From the NCBI GenBank assembly GCA_022385755.1, contig MU278376.1, positions 3,043 to 13,084 of the forward strand: a stretch of 10,042 nt of DNA, read 5' to 3'. Under the pieces are notes generated by a model. That model did not search any database, was not told the origin of the DNA, and saw only the letters and a list, made by a program, of their open reading frames with translations. Positions 1 through 6,069 of this stretch are shown in pieces. A program made the position numbers and the translations under genes. Each line of letters opens with the position of its first letter. Positions within the stretch are counted from its first letter, which is position 1. This stretch comes from Trametopsis cervina (taxonomy: Eukaryota > Basidiomycota > Agaricomycetes > Polyporales > Irpicaceae).

Positions 1-116
1 TAGCACAATCTATTAGTATCAACACTAACAGTGTGGCTTCAAAATTGAAGTCACTAGAGCTAAAATAAACTTGCCCAAATGCGGAAATATGGCTTCAATT
101 TCGATGTTTTGGCAGT

Positions 117-247
117 ATTTTGCACTTTCTGAGCTCAATAATGCAGCTACAGCAAAACTGTTTGTAGCAATGACATCAGATTAGCTACGCGGACATTTTC
201 CACATTTGGAAGTAGTTTTCCCACGGTCAATAAATTGACTGTAGAGT
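117..247 (+). repeat. 120-bp palindrome-arm module (first of about 12 copies)
   Basis: The module runs from TTTTGCACTTTCTGAGCTC through AATGCAGCTACAGCAAAAC, ACATCAGATTAGCTA and TTTTCCACATTTGGAAG to CAATAAATTGACTGTAGAG. Further plus-strand copies lie at about 374-497 (cut by the LTR), 5610-5733, 6730-6865, 6985-7120 and 9928-10042. Minus-strand copies lie at about 2035-2163, 2290-2428, 3626-3740, 7625-7757, 7862-7995 and 8992-9110. Each type I arm has two copies and each type II arm has one. The type II copies carry CTCCCACAG where type I has TTTCCCACGG. The best-kept blocks are GAGCTCAATAATGCAGCTAC and the CAGATTAG...AAGCG segment. The copies are clearly one family; no function is recognised. 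Confidence 0.85.
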
Positions 248-492
248 GTCAAAAAGAAATCCAGAAAAATGCGGAAAAATCACATTAAATTCTGCATAGC
301 CTATAGAGCCATTTATACATCTTCATTTGCACTTCTAATGTTATGACACTCTTAAAATCCAATGCTCTGGCTATGTTTTGCACTTTCTGAGCTTAATAAT
401 ATAGCTACAGAAAAATGGTTTGTGGTAATGACATCAGATTACATAAGCACACATTTTCCACATTGGGATGTTCCTTTCCCACAGTTTATACA

Positions 493-497
493 TTGAC
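493..497. repeat. Target site duplication of solo LTR 1
   Basis: TTGAC lies immediately before the LTR start (TGTCATGG) and is repeated exactly at 1201-1205 directly after the LTR end (CCGTGACA). A 5-bp duplication is typical of LTR-retrotransposon integrase. Confidence 0.9.
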
Positions 498-574
498 TGT
501 CATGGTTATACGTGTAGCGCCCAATTTATTCGATTTCTTTTCTTTTATTTTGGCGCGTCCTACATGTCCTCGCG

Positions 575-584
575 GTCACGTGAC
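575..584. promoter_or_regulatory. Palindromic E-box in LTR 1
   Basis: GTCACGTGAC is a perfect 10-bp palindrome around CACGTG, the core site of bHLH and bHLH-zip factors. The same decamer occurs at 1177-1186 near the LTR end. In LTR 2 the first site survives as ATCACGTGAC (4433-4442), while the terminal one has decayed to CACGTA. Binding is inferred from the motif only. Confidence 0.45.
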
Positions 585-816
585 TCGTCGACACGGTCTC
601 ATGACCTGCACGATCACATGACTTGCACATGCACGCGCACTCGCGCTCCTCACTCGGCCCGGACTGATAATGACATCACCGGCCTTACAGCTCCGCACGG
701 TCTCCGGATCCCTCCGGAACCTCGGACTCTTCCTTTCCCCGACCCTTCGGACTTCCGGTCCATCGGTCTATGACTCAGGCTCGGCATTAGTAATTACGCC
801 CGGAGTGGCACCATTC

Positions 817-916
817 CTATTGTTCCCCTCGATCTATTGTCTCCGCTTTCTATTGTTCTATCTTCTATTGTCGCGCCGCACTATTGTCCTATTGTCTCGC
901 TGCCACGCTCTATTGT
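817..916 (+). promoter_or_regulatory. Cluster of seven CTATTGT heptamers upstream of LTR 1 TATA box
   Basis: CTATTGT occurs at 817-823, 834-840, 850-856, 865-871, 881-887, 889-895 and 910-916, that is seven times in 100 bp, ending about 45 bp before the TATA box. The reverse complement, ACAATAG, resembles the HMG-box (SOX-type) recognition core. LTR 2 keeps six perfect copies in the matching region. The spacing is irregular, so this is a motif cluster and not a strict tandem repeat. An enhancer role is inference. Confidence 0.55.
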
Positions 917-961
917 CTTTATTATCCTACCCTAAAGTGGTCCGTGCGCAGCCCCCAGTAG

Positions 962-969
962 TATAAATA
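962..969 (+). promoter_or_regulatory. TATA box of LTR 1
   Basis: TATAAATA sits in AGTAGTATAAATACCCGG, followed by a C-rich stretch (CCGGCCTCC), the expected layout of a U3 promoter with transcription starting about 25-30 bp downstream. The block is conserved base for base in LTR 2 (4820-4827). Confidence 0.75.
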
Positions 970-1005
970 CCCGGCCTCCTTCGCTCCTAGCCCTCATCTC
1001 GACCT

Positions 1006-1092
1006 TTTGGTCTTTACTGGGCTAGGTAAGCCTTTAGTTACATTTTGTATTATATTATCCTTACTAATATCATTTGGTCTTTACTGGGCTAG
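1006..1092 (+). repeat. 20-bp direct repeat downstream of LTR 1 TATA box
   Basis: TTTGGTCTTTACTGGGCTAG occurs at 1006-1025 and 1073-1092 without mismatch, and again twice in LTR 2 (4864-4883 and 4932-4951). It falls just after the inferred transcription start, in probable R/U5 sequence. All four copies are identical although the LTRs have diverged by about 10%, which suggests constraint or conversion. In the first copy the end reads CTAGGTAAG, resembling a splice donor. Confidence 0.8.
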
Positions 1093-1205
1093 ATTTGCGT
1101 ACAGCTTACTAGCTGTCTTCCTCTGAATAAGAGGATCACATCTTACGGTGTCTTGAGATTAGAGTAATCCCTACACGTCACGTGACCAGTCTCCGTGACA
1201 TTGAC

Positions 1206-1437
1206 TGTAAAGTCTTAACTCACACTCAAAAAATTACCATAAACTCCACACAGTCTTCAAAGTCCTTTATGTGACCTTTCAAATTACTTCAATAGTGGGT
1301 AATACATTATATAAAGTGTTTTTTCACTATTAAATTATTTTTATCCATAAAAAGTTGCTGCTTTCTAAATAGACACAGTTGCTTGATGTTACGATTCCTG
1401 AGGTATTGCATACATTTTAAAACATATAAAGATGTCA
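1206..1437 (+). repeat. Type I palindrome P1, left arm, inner part
   Basis: This continues the arm after solo LTR 1. Its reverse complement matches about 1790-2041, and a direct copy lies at about 7100-7384. It contains AT-rich stretches such as ACATTATATAAAGTG and AATTATTTTTATCC. Relative to the right arm and to P2 it carries one exact 15-bp insertion, TTACGATTCCTGAGG (1389-1403), the end motif found at module boundaries elsewhere in the window. Confidence 0.85.
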
Positions 1438-1790
1438 GGAATCGTAACCTGCCACTTGCTGGCCTGCTCACCCAAGTAGAAATCAAGGAAGTTTTGAAGT
1501 CTTAAATAAGTGCCCAACTACACAAAATGGTAATGGATCAATAACTGCTGCTAACGTCATCAAAACCATACAATATGATAATAAAATATACTTATAAAAG
1601 TGTATTCAAACAAGATTCTCACGTATTGGGGACAAAAAGCATTACATCTCACAGAACCTCAATATGCCAGATGTTACCGGAACAATTCTTTCCTTTGTAC
1701 CTCAGGAATCGTAATGGCCTTCTCATTTTAGAGTTTTCCAGTAATGTACTTGGGTGAGCAGGCCAGCAAGTGGTGGGTTACAATTCCTGA
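1435..1790. repeat. Centre of P1 with 43-bp inverted ends
   Basis: The segment begins TCAGGAATCGTAACC...CACTTGCTGG (1435-1477) and ends with its near-perfect reverse complement (1748-1790, CCAGCAAGTGG...TTACAATTCCTGA). The inside (about 1480-1714) is a module that recurs at 4021-4254 (plus) and, inverted, at 5107-5340 and 9410-9645. That module ends at a perfect CCTCAGGAATCGTAA (1700-1714). The region could be a small non-autonomous DNA transposon captured at the palindrome centre, or simply the palindrome loop. Outward palindromic pairing continues, so no target duplication can be assigned. Confidence 0.6.
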
Positions 1791-2582
1791 GGTCTTTATA
1801 TGTCTTGAAATATATGCGATACATCAAGTAACTGTTTCTGTTGAGAAAGCAGTAATCTTTTTACTTTTCTCATGAATTCAAATAATCTGATAGTGAAAAA
1901 ACACACATTATATAATGTGTTACCCACCATCAAAGCAATTTGAGAGGTCACATAATCATAACTATACACTAAAAGGATTCATAAAGGACTTTAAAGACTG
2001 TTTGAAATCTATGACAATTTTTTGAGTTTGATTTAAGACTTTAGAGCCAATTTATAAGCTGTGGGAAAAGGACTTCCCAATGTGGAAAATGTGTGCTTAT
2101 GTAATCTGATATCACTACTACAAACAGTTTTGCTGTAGCTATATTATTGAGCTCAGAAACTGCCAAACATAGCCAAAGCATGAGATTTTAAAAGTGTCAT
2201 GACTTTAGAAGTGTAAATAAAGATATATAAATGGCTCTATAGACTGTTCAGAATTTAATGTGATTTTTGCGGATTTTTCTGGATTTTATTTGGCACTCTA
2301 CAGTCAATTTATTGACTGTGGGAAAACCACTTCCAAATGTGGAAAACGTCCGCTTAGCTAATGTGATGTTGTTGCTACAAACAGTTTTGCTGTAGCTGCT
2401 TTATTGAGCTCAGAAAGTGCAAAATACTGCCAAAACATTGAATTAAGAGCCATATTTCCACATTTGGGCAGGTTTATTTTAGCTCTAGAGACTTCAATTT
2501 TTAAGCAATACTGTTAGTGTTGATACTAACAGTGTGTACTATACCATGGGTACCTTCTGAAGGGGTCAAATACGGGTGCCTA
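1791..2582 (-). repeat. Type I palindrome P1, right arm
   Basis: This is the reverse complement of 1-497 plus 1206-1437, with an uninterrupted empty site (around 2040) where solo LTR 1 sits in the left arm. It contains minus-strand copies of the 120-bp module at about 2035-2163 and 2290-2428. Near the outer end are a perfect hairpin (ACTGTTAGT at 2510-2518, ACTAACAGT at 2525-2533) and the conserved edge block ACCATGGGTACCTTCTG (about 2543-2559), shared with both edges of P2 (about 6599-6615 inverted, and 8108-8124). Confidence 0.9.
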
Positions 2583-3022
2583 ATCTGGTAAGTAAGCATT
2601 ACTTATTTGGTAACAACTATTACTTACCCCATTCACTTATTTGTGACTAATTGTATTCACTTGGTAACAACTATTACTTACTCAATAACAATGTCTATTT
2701 ACTCAGTAATAAATGTTACTTACTCAGTAACAATCTCTACTTACTTAGTAATGATACTTACTTACTCAGCGAAAATCTTTATCTACTTGATAACAATCTC
2801 TACTTACTTAGTAATGATACTTACTTACTCAGCGAAAATCTTTATCTACTTGATAACAAGTTCTACTTACTCAGTAACAATATTTACTTACTCAATAACA
2901 ACTGCTTATTATCAATTCACAGTTCAGTAGCAATATCTGTTGACTCGGGAATAAATATTTGTTATCAGGTAACAAAATGATATTAGTCTTTAGCAACTTG
3001 TATTTACTTACTTGATGATATT
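2583..3022. repeat. 21-bp tandem array at the outer edge of P1
   Basis: Units of 21 bp follow the pattern TACTTACTCAGTAACAAT plus three variable bases, so the minus strand reads repeated GTAAGTA. The array is regular from about 2690 to 2910 and degenerates on both sides. A 63-bp block of three units is perfectly duplicated (2731-2793 and 2794-2856), a recent expansion. Because 21 is a multiple of three, the array keeps two frames open with leucine, tyrosine and asparagine repeats. I regard these as artefacts of the period, not genes. Confidence 0.9.
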
Positions 3023-3083
3023 TCTAATGAACTTTGACAATGCTTCATTGTGTCCTGTATTGAAGCAAATAGTAATGATATAT
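3023..3083. other. Short unique spacer between array and tRNA-like sequence
   Basis: AT-rich sequence of about 60 bp with no recognisable motif and no counterpart seen elsewhere in the window. Confidence 0.5.
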
Positions 3084-3345
3084 GTCTTGGTAGCTTAATG
3101 GTAGTGCTGTCTATTTTACTACTGAAAGCCTTGGGTTCAATCCCTGCCAGTGGCAAATTTGCTTCCATTGAGTGTCAGCAGTATTATGATCTTAACCAGC
3201 CTCCAACTGGGCGTCTAAAATTACTCCTCTGTTCTTTGGTTAATCATGCTTACTTGCAGTGTTCTGATTGGCTTAGAGCTCATGTTGCACATGGTGCACT
3301 TTTGCTGAACCACATGGTGCTTACATGGATCTGGGGATACTAGGT
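3084..3345 (+). mobile_element. SINE-like element with tRNA-derived head (junction P1/P3)
   Basis: An A box (TAGCTTAATGG, 3091-3101) and a B box (GGTTCAATCC, 3134-3143) stand 43 bp apart, the spacing of a tRNA gene. The acceptor stem pairs only in its inner four positions and the anticodon arm pairs poorly, so this is not a working tRNA. The body shares two blocks in the same order with the minus-strand element at 6070-6297: CTGGGCGTCTA (3207-3217) and a GCTTACT...CTGATTGGC block (3248-3272). That supports a SINE family, not chance boxes. The 3' end is not defined and no tail or target duplication was found. Confidence 0.65.
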
Positions 3346-3368
3346 TAAATCTGCATGACTACTAATGT

Positions 3369-3440
3369 GGCTAAGTGGTGTAGTGGTTTAGTTGTAAGTC
3401 TTTTTCTGTGTTGCTCTGGGTTCAACTCCAGTGGTGGTCA
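3369..3440 (+). mobile_element. Second tRNA-like sequence, junction P1/P3
   Basis: An A box (TGGTGTAGTGG, 3376-3386) resembles those of tRNA-Asp and tRNA-Glu, and a B box (GGTTCAACTCC, 3419-3429) follows 43 bp later. The T arm can form CTGG/CCAG. The acceptor stem does not close, so a SINE head or a decayed tRNA pseudogene is more likely than a functional tRNA. It is followed by a T-run (TTTTTTTTT, about 3441-3449) that could stop RNA polymerase III. Confidence 0.6.
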
Positions 3441-3860
3441 TTTTTTTTTCTTGACCAGATTCTGGCTGTTTTTGCTCAAATCCTTATACAAAGCTGGATA
3501 AAATGCAATAAAATGTGCTAAAAGAATATATTATGTAATACACATTAACATACACCTAAGATGTCACTTGGCTGTCATTTGTTATGTATTGAGTGAAGAG
3601 CATACATATACCGATATAGACAGACCGTGGGAGTTTACCTTCCCAAAATGGAAGGTGTGTGCTTATCTAATCTGACCCTTCCACCATGTACACCTTTGCT
3701 GTAGCTGCATTATTAAGCTCAGAAAATACAAAATACTCGAAAAACATCGACAATGCAATTACTTTAGATCTATAAAATAGCACTGAGACATGGAATACAC
3801 ATGAAATGAGGGGGGCTCTTCAATATAGGTGTTTTATGAGCCAAACCGAGGCCCATCAAA

Positions 3861-4058
3861 GTCGGGCGCTTATTTTCCAAAAAGGGCATATGTGTTTCCT
3901 ACTTTTGGCTTTCAATTCTGCATGGTTTCCTTAATAAAGGTAACCACAGTGTAGCCCAGTGTCATGGCTACATGTGGATATACAAATTGCTAGGAAACTT
4001 TGGGAAGGGGAGGCTGTAAAAATCAAGGAAGTTTTGAAGTCTCAAATAAGCGCCCAAC
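3861..4058. mobile_element. 198-bp segment with 15-bp terminal inverted repeats (P3 left)
   Basis: It starts GTCGGGCGCTTATTT and ends AAATAAGCGCCCAAC, a 15-bp inverted repeat with one mismatch. Matching segments at 5303-5500 and 9606-9803 are also exactly 198 bp. A fourth (from 9231) is cut at about 9409, and P1 keeps only the inner end (about 1503-1517). The inside contains a conserved bulged hairpin. The form is that of a small MITE-like element. No clear target duplication is visible, possibly because the segment multiplied as part of the palindrome. Confidence 0.6.
3944..3977. other. Conserved 12-bp bulged hairpin
   Basis: CCACA, one unpaired G, then TGTAGCC pairs with GGCTACA followed by TGTGG across a nine-base loop (CAGTGTCAT). 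The same fold occurs at 5384-5417, 9314-9347 (one outer pair lost) and 9687-9720, in the orientation given by each arm. It is one of the best-kept blocks in the type II arms. A structured RNA or a protein-binding cruciform is possible, but nothing identifies it. Confidence 0.6.
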
Positions 4059-4239
4059 TACACAAAATGGTAATGGGTCAGTAACTACTACTAATGCCAT
4101 CAAAAGTATACAATATGGTAACAAAATATGGTTATAAAAGTATATTCAGACAAAATTCCCACGCATTGGGGACAAAAAGCGTCACATGTCGCAGAACCCC
4201 AATATGCCAGATGTTACTGGAACGATTCTTTTCTTCGTA

Positions 4240-4355
4240 CCTCAGGAATCGTAATATATTGTCACAAATTCACATTTTCCCTATTAAATAACCCCTTATC
4301 AGTAGACTTATACTTGGGTGAGCAGGCCAGCAAGTGGCAGGTTACGATTCCTGAG
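4240..4355. repeat. Spacer bounded by the 15-bp end motif (P3 centre, left side)
   Basis: The stretch begins CCTCAGGAATCGTAA (4240-4254) and ends TTACGATTCCTGAG (4342-4355); the final G of the motif follows the LTR target duplication at 5064. In between is a copy of the ACTTGGGTGAGCAGGCC...CAAGTGG block (4312-4337) that also lines the centres of P1 and P2. The equivalent in P1 (1700-1792) is shorter, because the sequence between the motif and the block differs. Solo LTR 2 inserted within the right-hand motif. Confidence 0.6.
4351..4355. repeat. Target site duplication of solo LTR 2
   Basis: CTGAG precedes the LTR and is repeated exactly at 5059-5063 after it. Removing the LTR and one copy restores TTACGATTCCTGAGG, an intact motif found elsewhere in the window. 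Confidence 0.92.
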
Positions 4356-4674
4356 TGTCATGGTTATACGTGTAGCGCCCAATTTATTCAATTTCTTTTC
4401 TTTTATTTTGGCGCATCCTACACGTCTTCGCGATCACGTGACTCGTCGACACGGTCTCATGACCTGCACGATCACATGACATGCACACGCACGCGCACTC
4501 GCGCTCCTCGCTCGGCCCGGACTGATAGCGACATCACCGGCCCTGCAACTCCGTACGACTCCCGGACCCTTCCGGAACATCGGACTCTTCCTTTCCCCGA
4601 CCTATCGGACTCCCGGTCCATCGGTCTATGACTCAGGCTCGGCATTAGTAATTACGCCCGGAGTGGCACCATTT

Positions 4675-4774
4675 CTATTGTTCCCCTCGGTCTATTGTCT
4701 CCGTTTCTTATTGTCCTTTCTTCTATTGTCGCGCCGCACTATTGTCCTATTGTCCCGCTGCCACGTTCTATTGT
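4675..4774 (+). promoter_or_regulatory. CTATTGT cluster in LTR 2
   Basis: Six perfect heptamers at 4675-4681, 4692-4698, 4723-4729, 4739-4745, 4747-4753 and 4768-4774, plus two near matches (CTTATTGT and TTTATTGT). One of the seven LTR 1 sites has mutated here. Confidence 0.55.
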
Positions 4775-4819
4775 CTTTATTGTCCTACTCTAAAGTGGTC
4801 CGTGCACAGCCTCCAGTAG

Positions 4820-4827
4820 TATAAATA
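4820..4827 (+). promoter_or_regulatory. TATA box of LTR 2
   Basis: TATAAATA in the same context as in LTR 1, followed by CCCGGCCTCC. Confidence 0.75.
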
Positions 4828-5058
4828 CCCGGCCTCCTTTGCTCCTAGCCCTCATCTCGACCTTTTGGTCTTTACTGGGCTAGGTAAGCCTTTTTAGTTA
4901 CATTGTACTGTATTATCCCTTACTAATATCATTTGGTCTTTACTGGGCTAGATTTGCGCACAGCTTACTAGCTGTTTTCCTTGCATAAAGGATTACACCT
5001 CTCAGTGTCTTGAGTTCTAAGGTTATCCCTAGACGTCACGTAACCAGTCTCCGTGACA

Positions 5059-5106
5059 CTGAGGCCTTTATATGTTTTAAAATATTTGCATTACATTAAG
5101 CAATTG
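5059..5106 (-). repeat. Fragment of a type I arm at the centre of P3
   Basis: CCTTTATATGTTTTAAAATA and the following bases to about 5106 match the start of the P1 right arm (1793-1835), so a piece of type I arm is joined to the type II arm. The join falls exactly where TTACGATTCCTGAGG begins (5107). This shows that type I and type II palindromes have exchanged or shared central sequence. Confidence 0.7.
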
Positions 5107-6060
5107 TTACGATTCCTGAGGTACGAAGAAAAGAATCGTTCCAGTAACGTCTGGCACTTTGAGGTCTTGCGACATGTGACGCTTTTTGTCCCCAATGCGT
5201 GGGAATTTTATTTGAATACACTTTTGTAAGCATATTTTGTTACCATATTGTATGCTTTTGATGGCATTAGTAGTAGTTACTGACCCATTACCATTTTGTG
5301 TAGTTGGGCGCTTATTTGAGACTTCAAAACTTCCTCGATTTTTACAGCCTCCTCTTCCCAAAGTTTTCCAGCAATTTATATATCCACATGTAGCCATGAC
5401 ACTGGGCTACACTGTGGTCACATTTATTAAGGACACCATGCAGGATTGAAAGCAGGGAGTGGGAAACACAATTGCCCTTTTTGGGAAATAAGCGCCCAAC
5501 TTTGATGGGTATGGCCCATAAAACACTTATATTGAAGAGCCCCCCTCATCTGAAGTGTATTCCATGCCTCAGTGCTGTTTTATGAGTCTTGAAAGCTTGC
5601 ATTGTCTATGTTTTTCGAGTATTTTGTGTTTTCTGAGCTTAAAAATGCAGCTACAGCAATGCCGTACACAGTGGGAGGATCAGATTATATAAGCGCACAA
5701 CTTCCATTTTGGGAAGATAAACTCCCACAGCATGTCTACACCTTTACATGTCTGCCTTTCACTCAATAGTCAAGCTATAACAGTCATGTAACATCTCAGA
5801 CATATGCCCACATGTATTACATAATGTGTTCTAATTTTAGCGCATTTTTGCACATTTTTATAAGCTCTGTATAAGGTATTTTATGCATTTGATTGCAAAA
5901 GAATGCGATTTGCCAGATCACATGATCGTGGGAAAGTCATGTGATCGTGTGAGAGGGGATTTCTAAGCCGTCCAGAATTTCTGGCGATTTTTCCAGATTT
6001 TTCCGAATTTTATTACAGCCTCTACAGCCAATTTTAGCGAAAACATCCAAAAAAGAGCCA
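5107..6060 (-). repeat. Type II palindrome P3, right arm
   Basis: This is the reverse complement of the P3 left arm as far as about 5890; beyond that, 5890-6060 matches, inverted, the left part of P4 (about 8665-8850). It begins with the inner module (5107-5340), then the 198-bp inverted-end segment (5303-5500), CCCCCCTCATCTGAAG, and a plus-strand 120-bp module (5610-5733). The outer part has a perfect 10-bp inverted repeat, GATCACATGA (5916-5925) with TCATGTGATC (5937-5946). An open frame on the minus strand at 5107-5397 lies wholly inside the repeat and is not supported by the other copies. Confidence 0.88.
5303..5500. mobile_element. 198-bp segment with perfect 15-bp terminal inverted repeats (P3 right)
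   Basis: Starts GTTGGGCGCTTATTT (5303-5317) and ends with its exact reverse complement AAATAAGCGCCCAAC (5486-5500). It is the inverted counterpart of 3861-4058 and contains the bulged hairpin at 5384-5417. It is the best-preserved copy for defining the ends. Confidence 0.65.
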
Positions 6061-6069
6061 AATAAAGTT

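Larger units (their letters stand above)
1..497 (+). repeat. Type I palindrome P1, left arm, outer part
   Basis: The reverse complement of this stretch is found, with scattered differences, at about 2042-2537, and a direct copy at about 6630-7110. It holds two diverged copies of a 120-bp module (117-247 and 374-497) separated by an AAAATCACATTAAATT-type spacer. It begins with a short hairpin, TTAGTATCAACACTAACAG. The left 21-bp array that edges the other type I arms is missing, presumably because the window starts inside the palindrome. The arm is interrupted at 497 by a solo LTR and resumes at 1206. Confidence 0.9.
498..1200 (+). mobile_element. Solo LTR 1 of an LTR retrotransposon, 703 bp
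   Basis: The element starts TGTCATGGTTATACG and ends CTCCGTGACA, so it has the TG...CA ends of an LTR with short inverted termini (TGTCA/TGACA). It is flanked by the 5-bp duplication TTGAC. A second copy of the same length lies at 4356-5058; by manual comparison the two are about 90% identical, many differences being transitions and several at CpG. Inside are CACGTG boxes, a run of CTATTGT heptamers, a TATA box at 962-969 and a 20-bp direct repeat downstream. No internal retroelement region (primer site, gag or pol) adjoins it, so it is a solo LTR left by recombination. Orientation is set by the TATA box. It is not CpG-depleted, unlike the surrounding AT-rich palindrome. Whether it is Ty3/Gypsy or another clade cannot be told from the LTR alone. 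Confidence 0.93.
3450..4254 (+). repeat. Type II palindrome P3, left arm
   Basis: The reverse complement of this arm matches 5107 to about 5890. In order it holds an outer AT-rich section, a minus-strand 120-bp module (3626-3740), GGGGGGCTCTTCAATATA (about 3809), the 198-bp inverted-end segment (3861-4058), and the inner module ending at CCTCAGGAATCGTAA (4240-4254). Compared with the right arm of P3 and the left arm of P4, the outer end lacks about 150-200 bp, including the CACATGATC inverted repeat; this looks like a deletion next to the tRNA-like sequence. Confidence 0.88.
4356..5058 (+). mobile_element. Solo LTR 2, same family as LTR 1, 703 bp
   Basis: Starts TGTCATGGTTATACG and ends CTCCGTGACA, with the 5-bp duplication CTGAG. 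Length equals that of LTR 1 and the orientation is the same. It keeps one CACGTG box (4435-4440), six CTATTGT heptamers (4675-4774), the TATA box (4820-4827) and both copies of the 20-bp direct repeat. The least similar part is the 3' section at about 4975-5030, where short indels separate the two LTRs. It lies in the central loop of P3. No retroelement coding region is associated with it. Confidence 0.93.

Noticed and set aside
468..966. Open frames of about 100 residues in LTR 1, and the matching 167-residue frame in LTR 2 (4128-4631)
   Set aside because: They lie in LTR U3 sequence, start in unrelated flanking sequence in the two copies, and show no domain. They reflect GC-rich, stop-poor sequence.
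2583..2950. Possible CRISPR array
   Set aside because: Units are contiguous 21-bp repeats without unique spacers, they vary gradually, and the context is eukaryotic.
2607..2980. Two overlapping open frames (107 and 109 residues) rich in leucine, tyrosine, asparagine and serine
   Set aside because: They exist because the 21-bp array period is a multiple of three and lacks stops in two frames. The peptide is pure repeat translation and both frames stay open equally.
2583..3022. Telomere-like repeat because of short TTACTTAC motifs
   Set aside because: The period is 21 bp with internal variation, not a 5-8 bp telomeric unit, and the arrays lie inside a longer repeat structure.
3084..3156. Functional tRNA gene
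   Set aside because: A and B boxes are present, but the acceptor stem pairs only partly and the anticodon arm does not fold, so a tRNA-derived SINE head or pseudogene fits better.
3050..3343. Frame of 97 residues over the tRNA-like sequence
   Set aside because: It overlaps a SINE-like element with pol III boxes, and the related element at 6070-6297 does not keep the frame.
498..5058. LTR 1 and LTR 2 as the two ends of one retrotransposon
   Set aside because: Each has its own different 5-bp duplication (TTGAC and CTGAG), and the sequence between them is palindrome and SINE material with no gag or pol, so they are separate solo LTRs.
5107..5397. Minus-strand frame of 96 residues in the P3 right arm
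   Set aside because: It spans the inner module and part of the 198-bp segment. Equivalent copies in P1 and P4 are not open over the same length, and no family is recognised.
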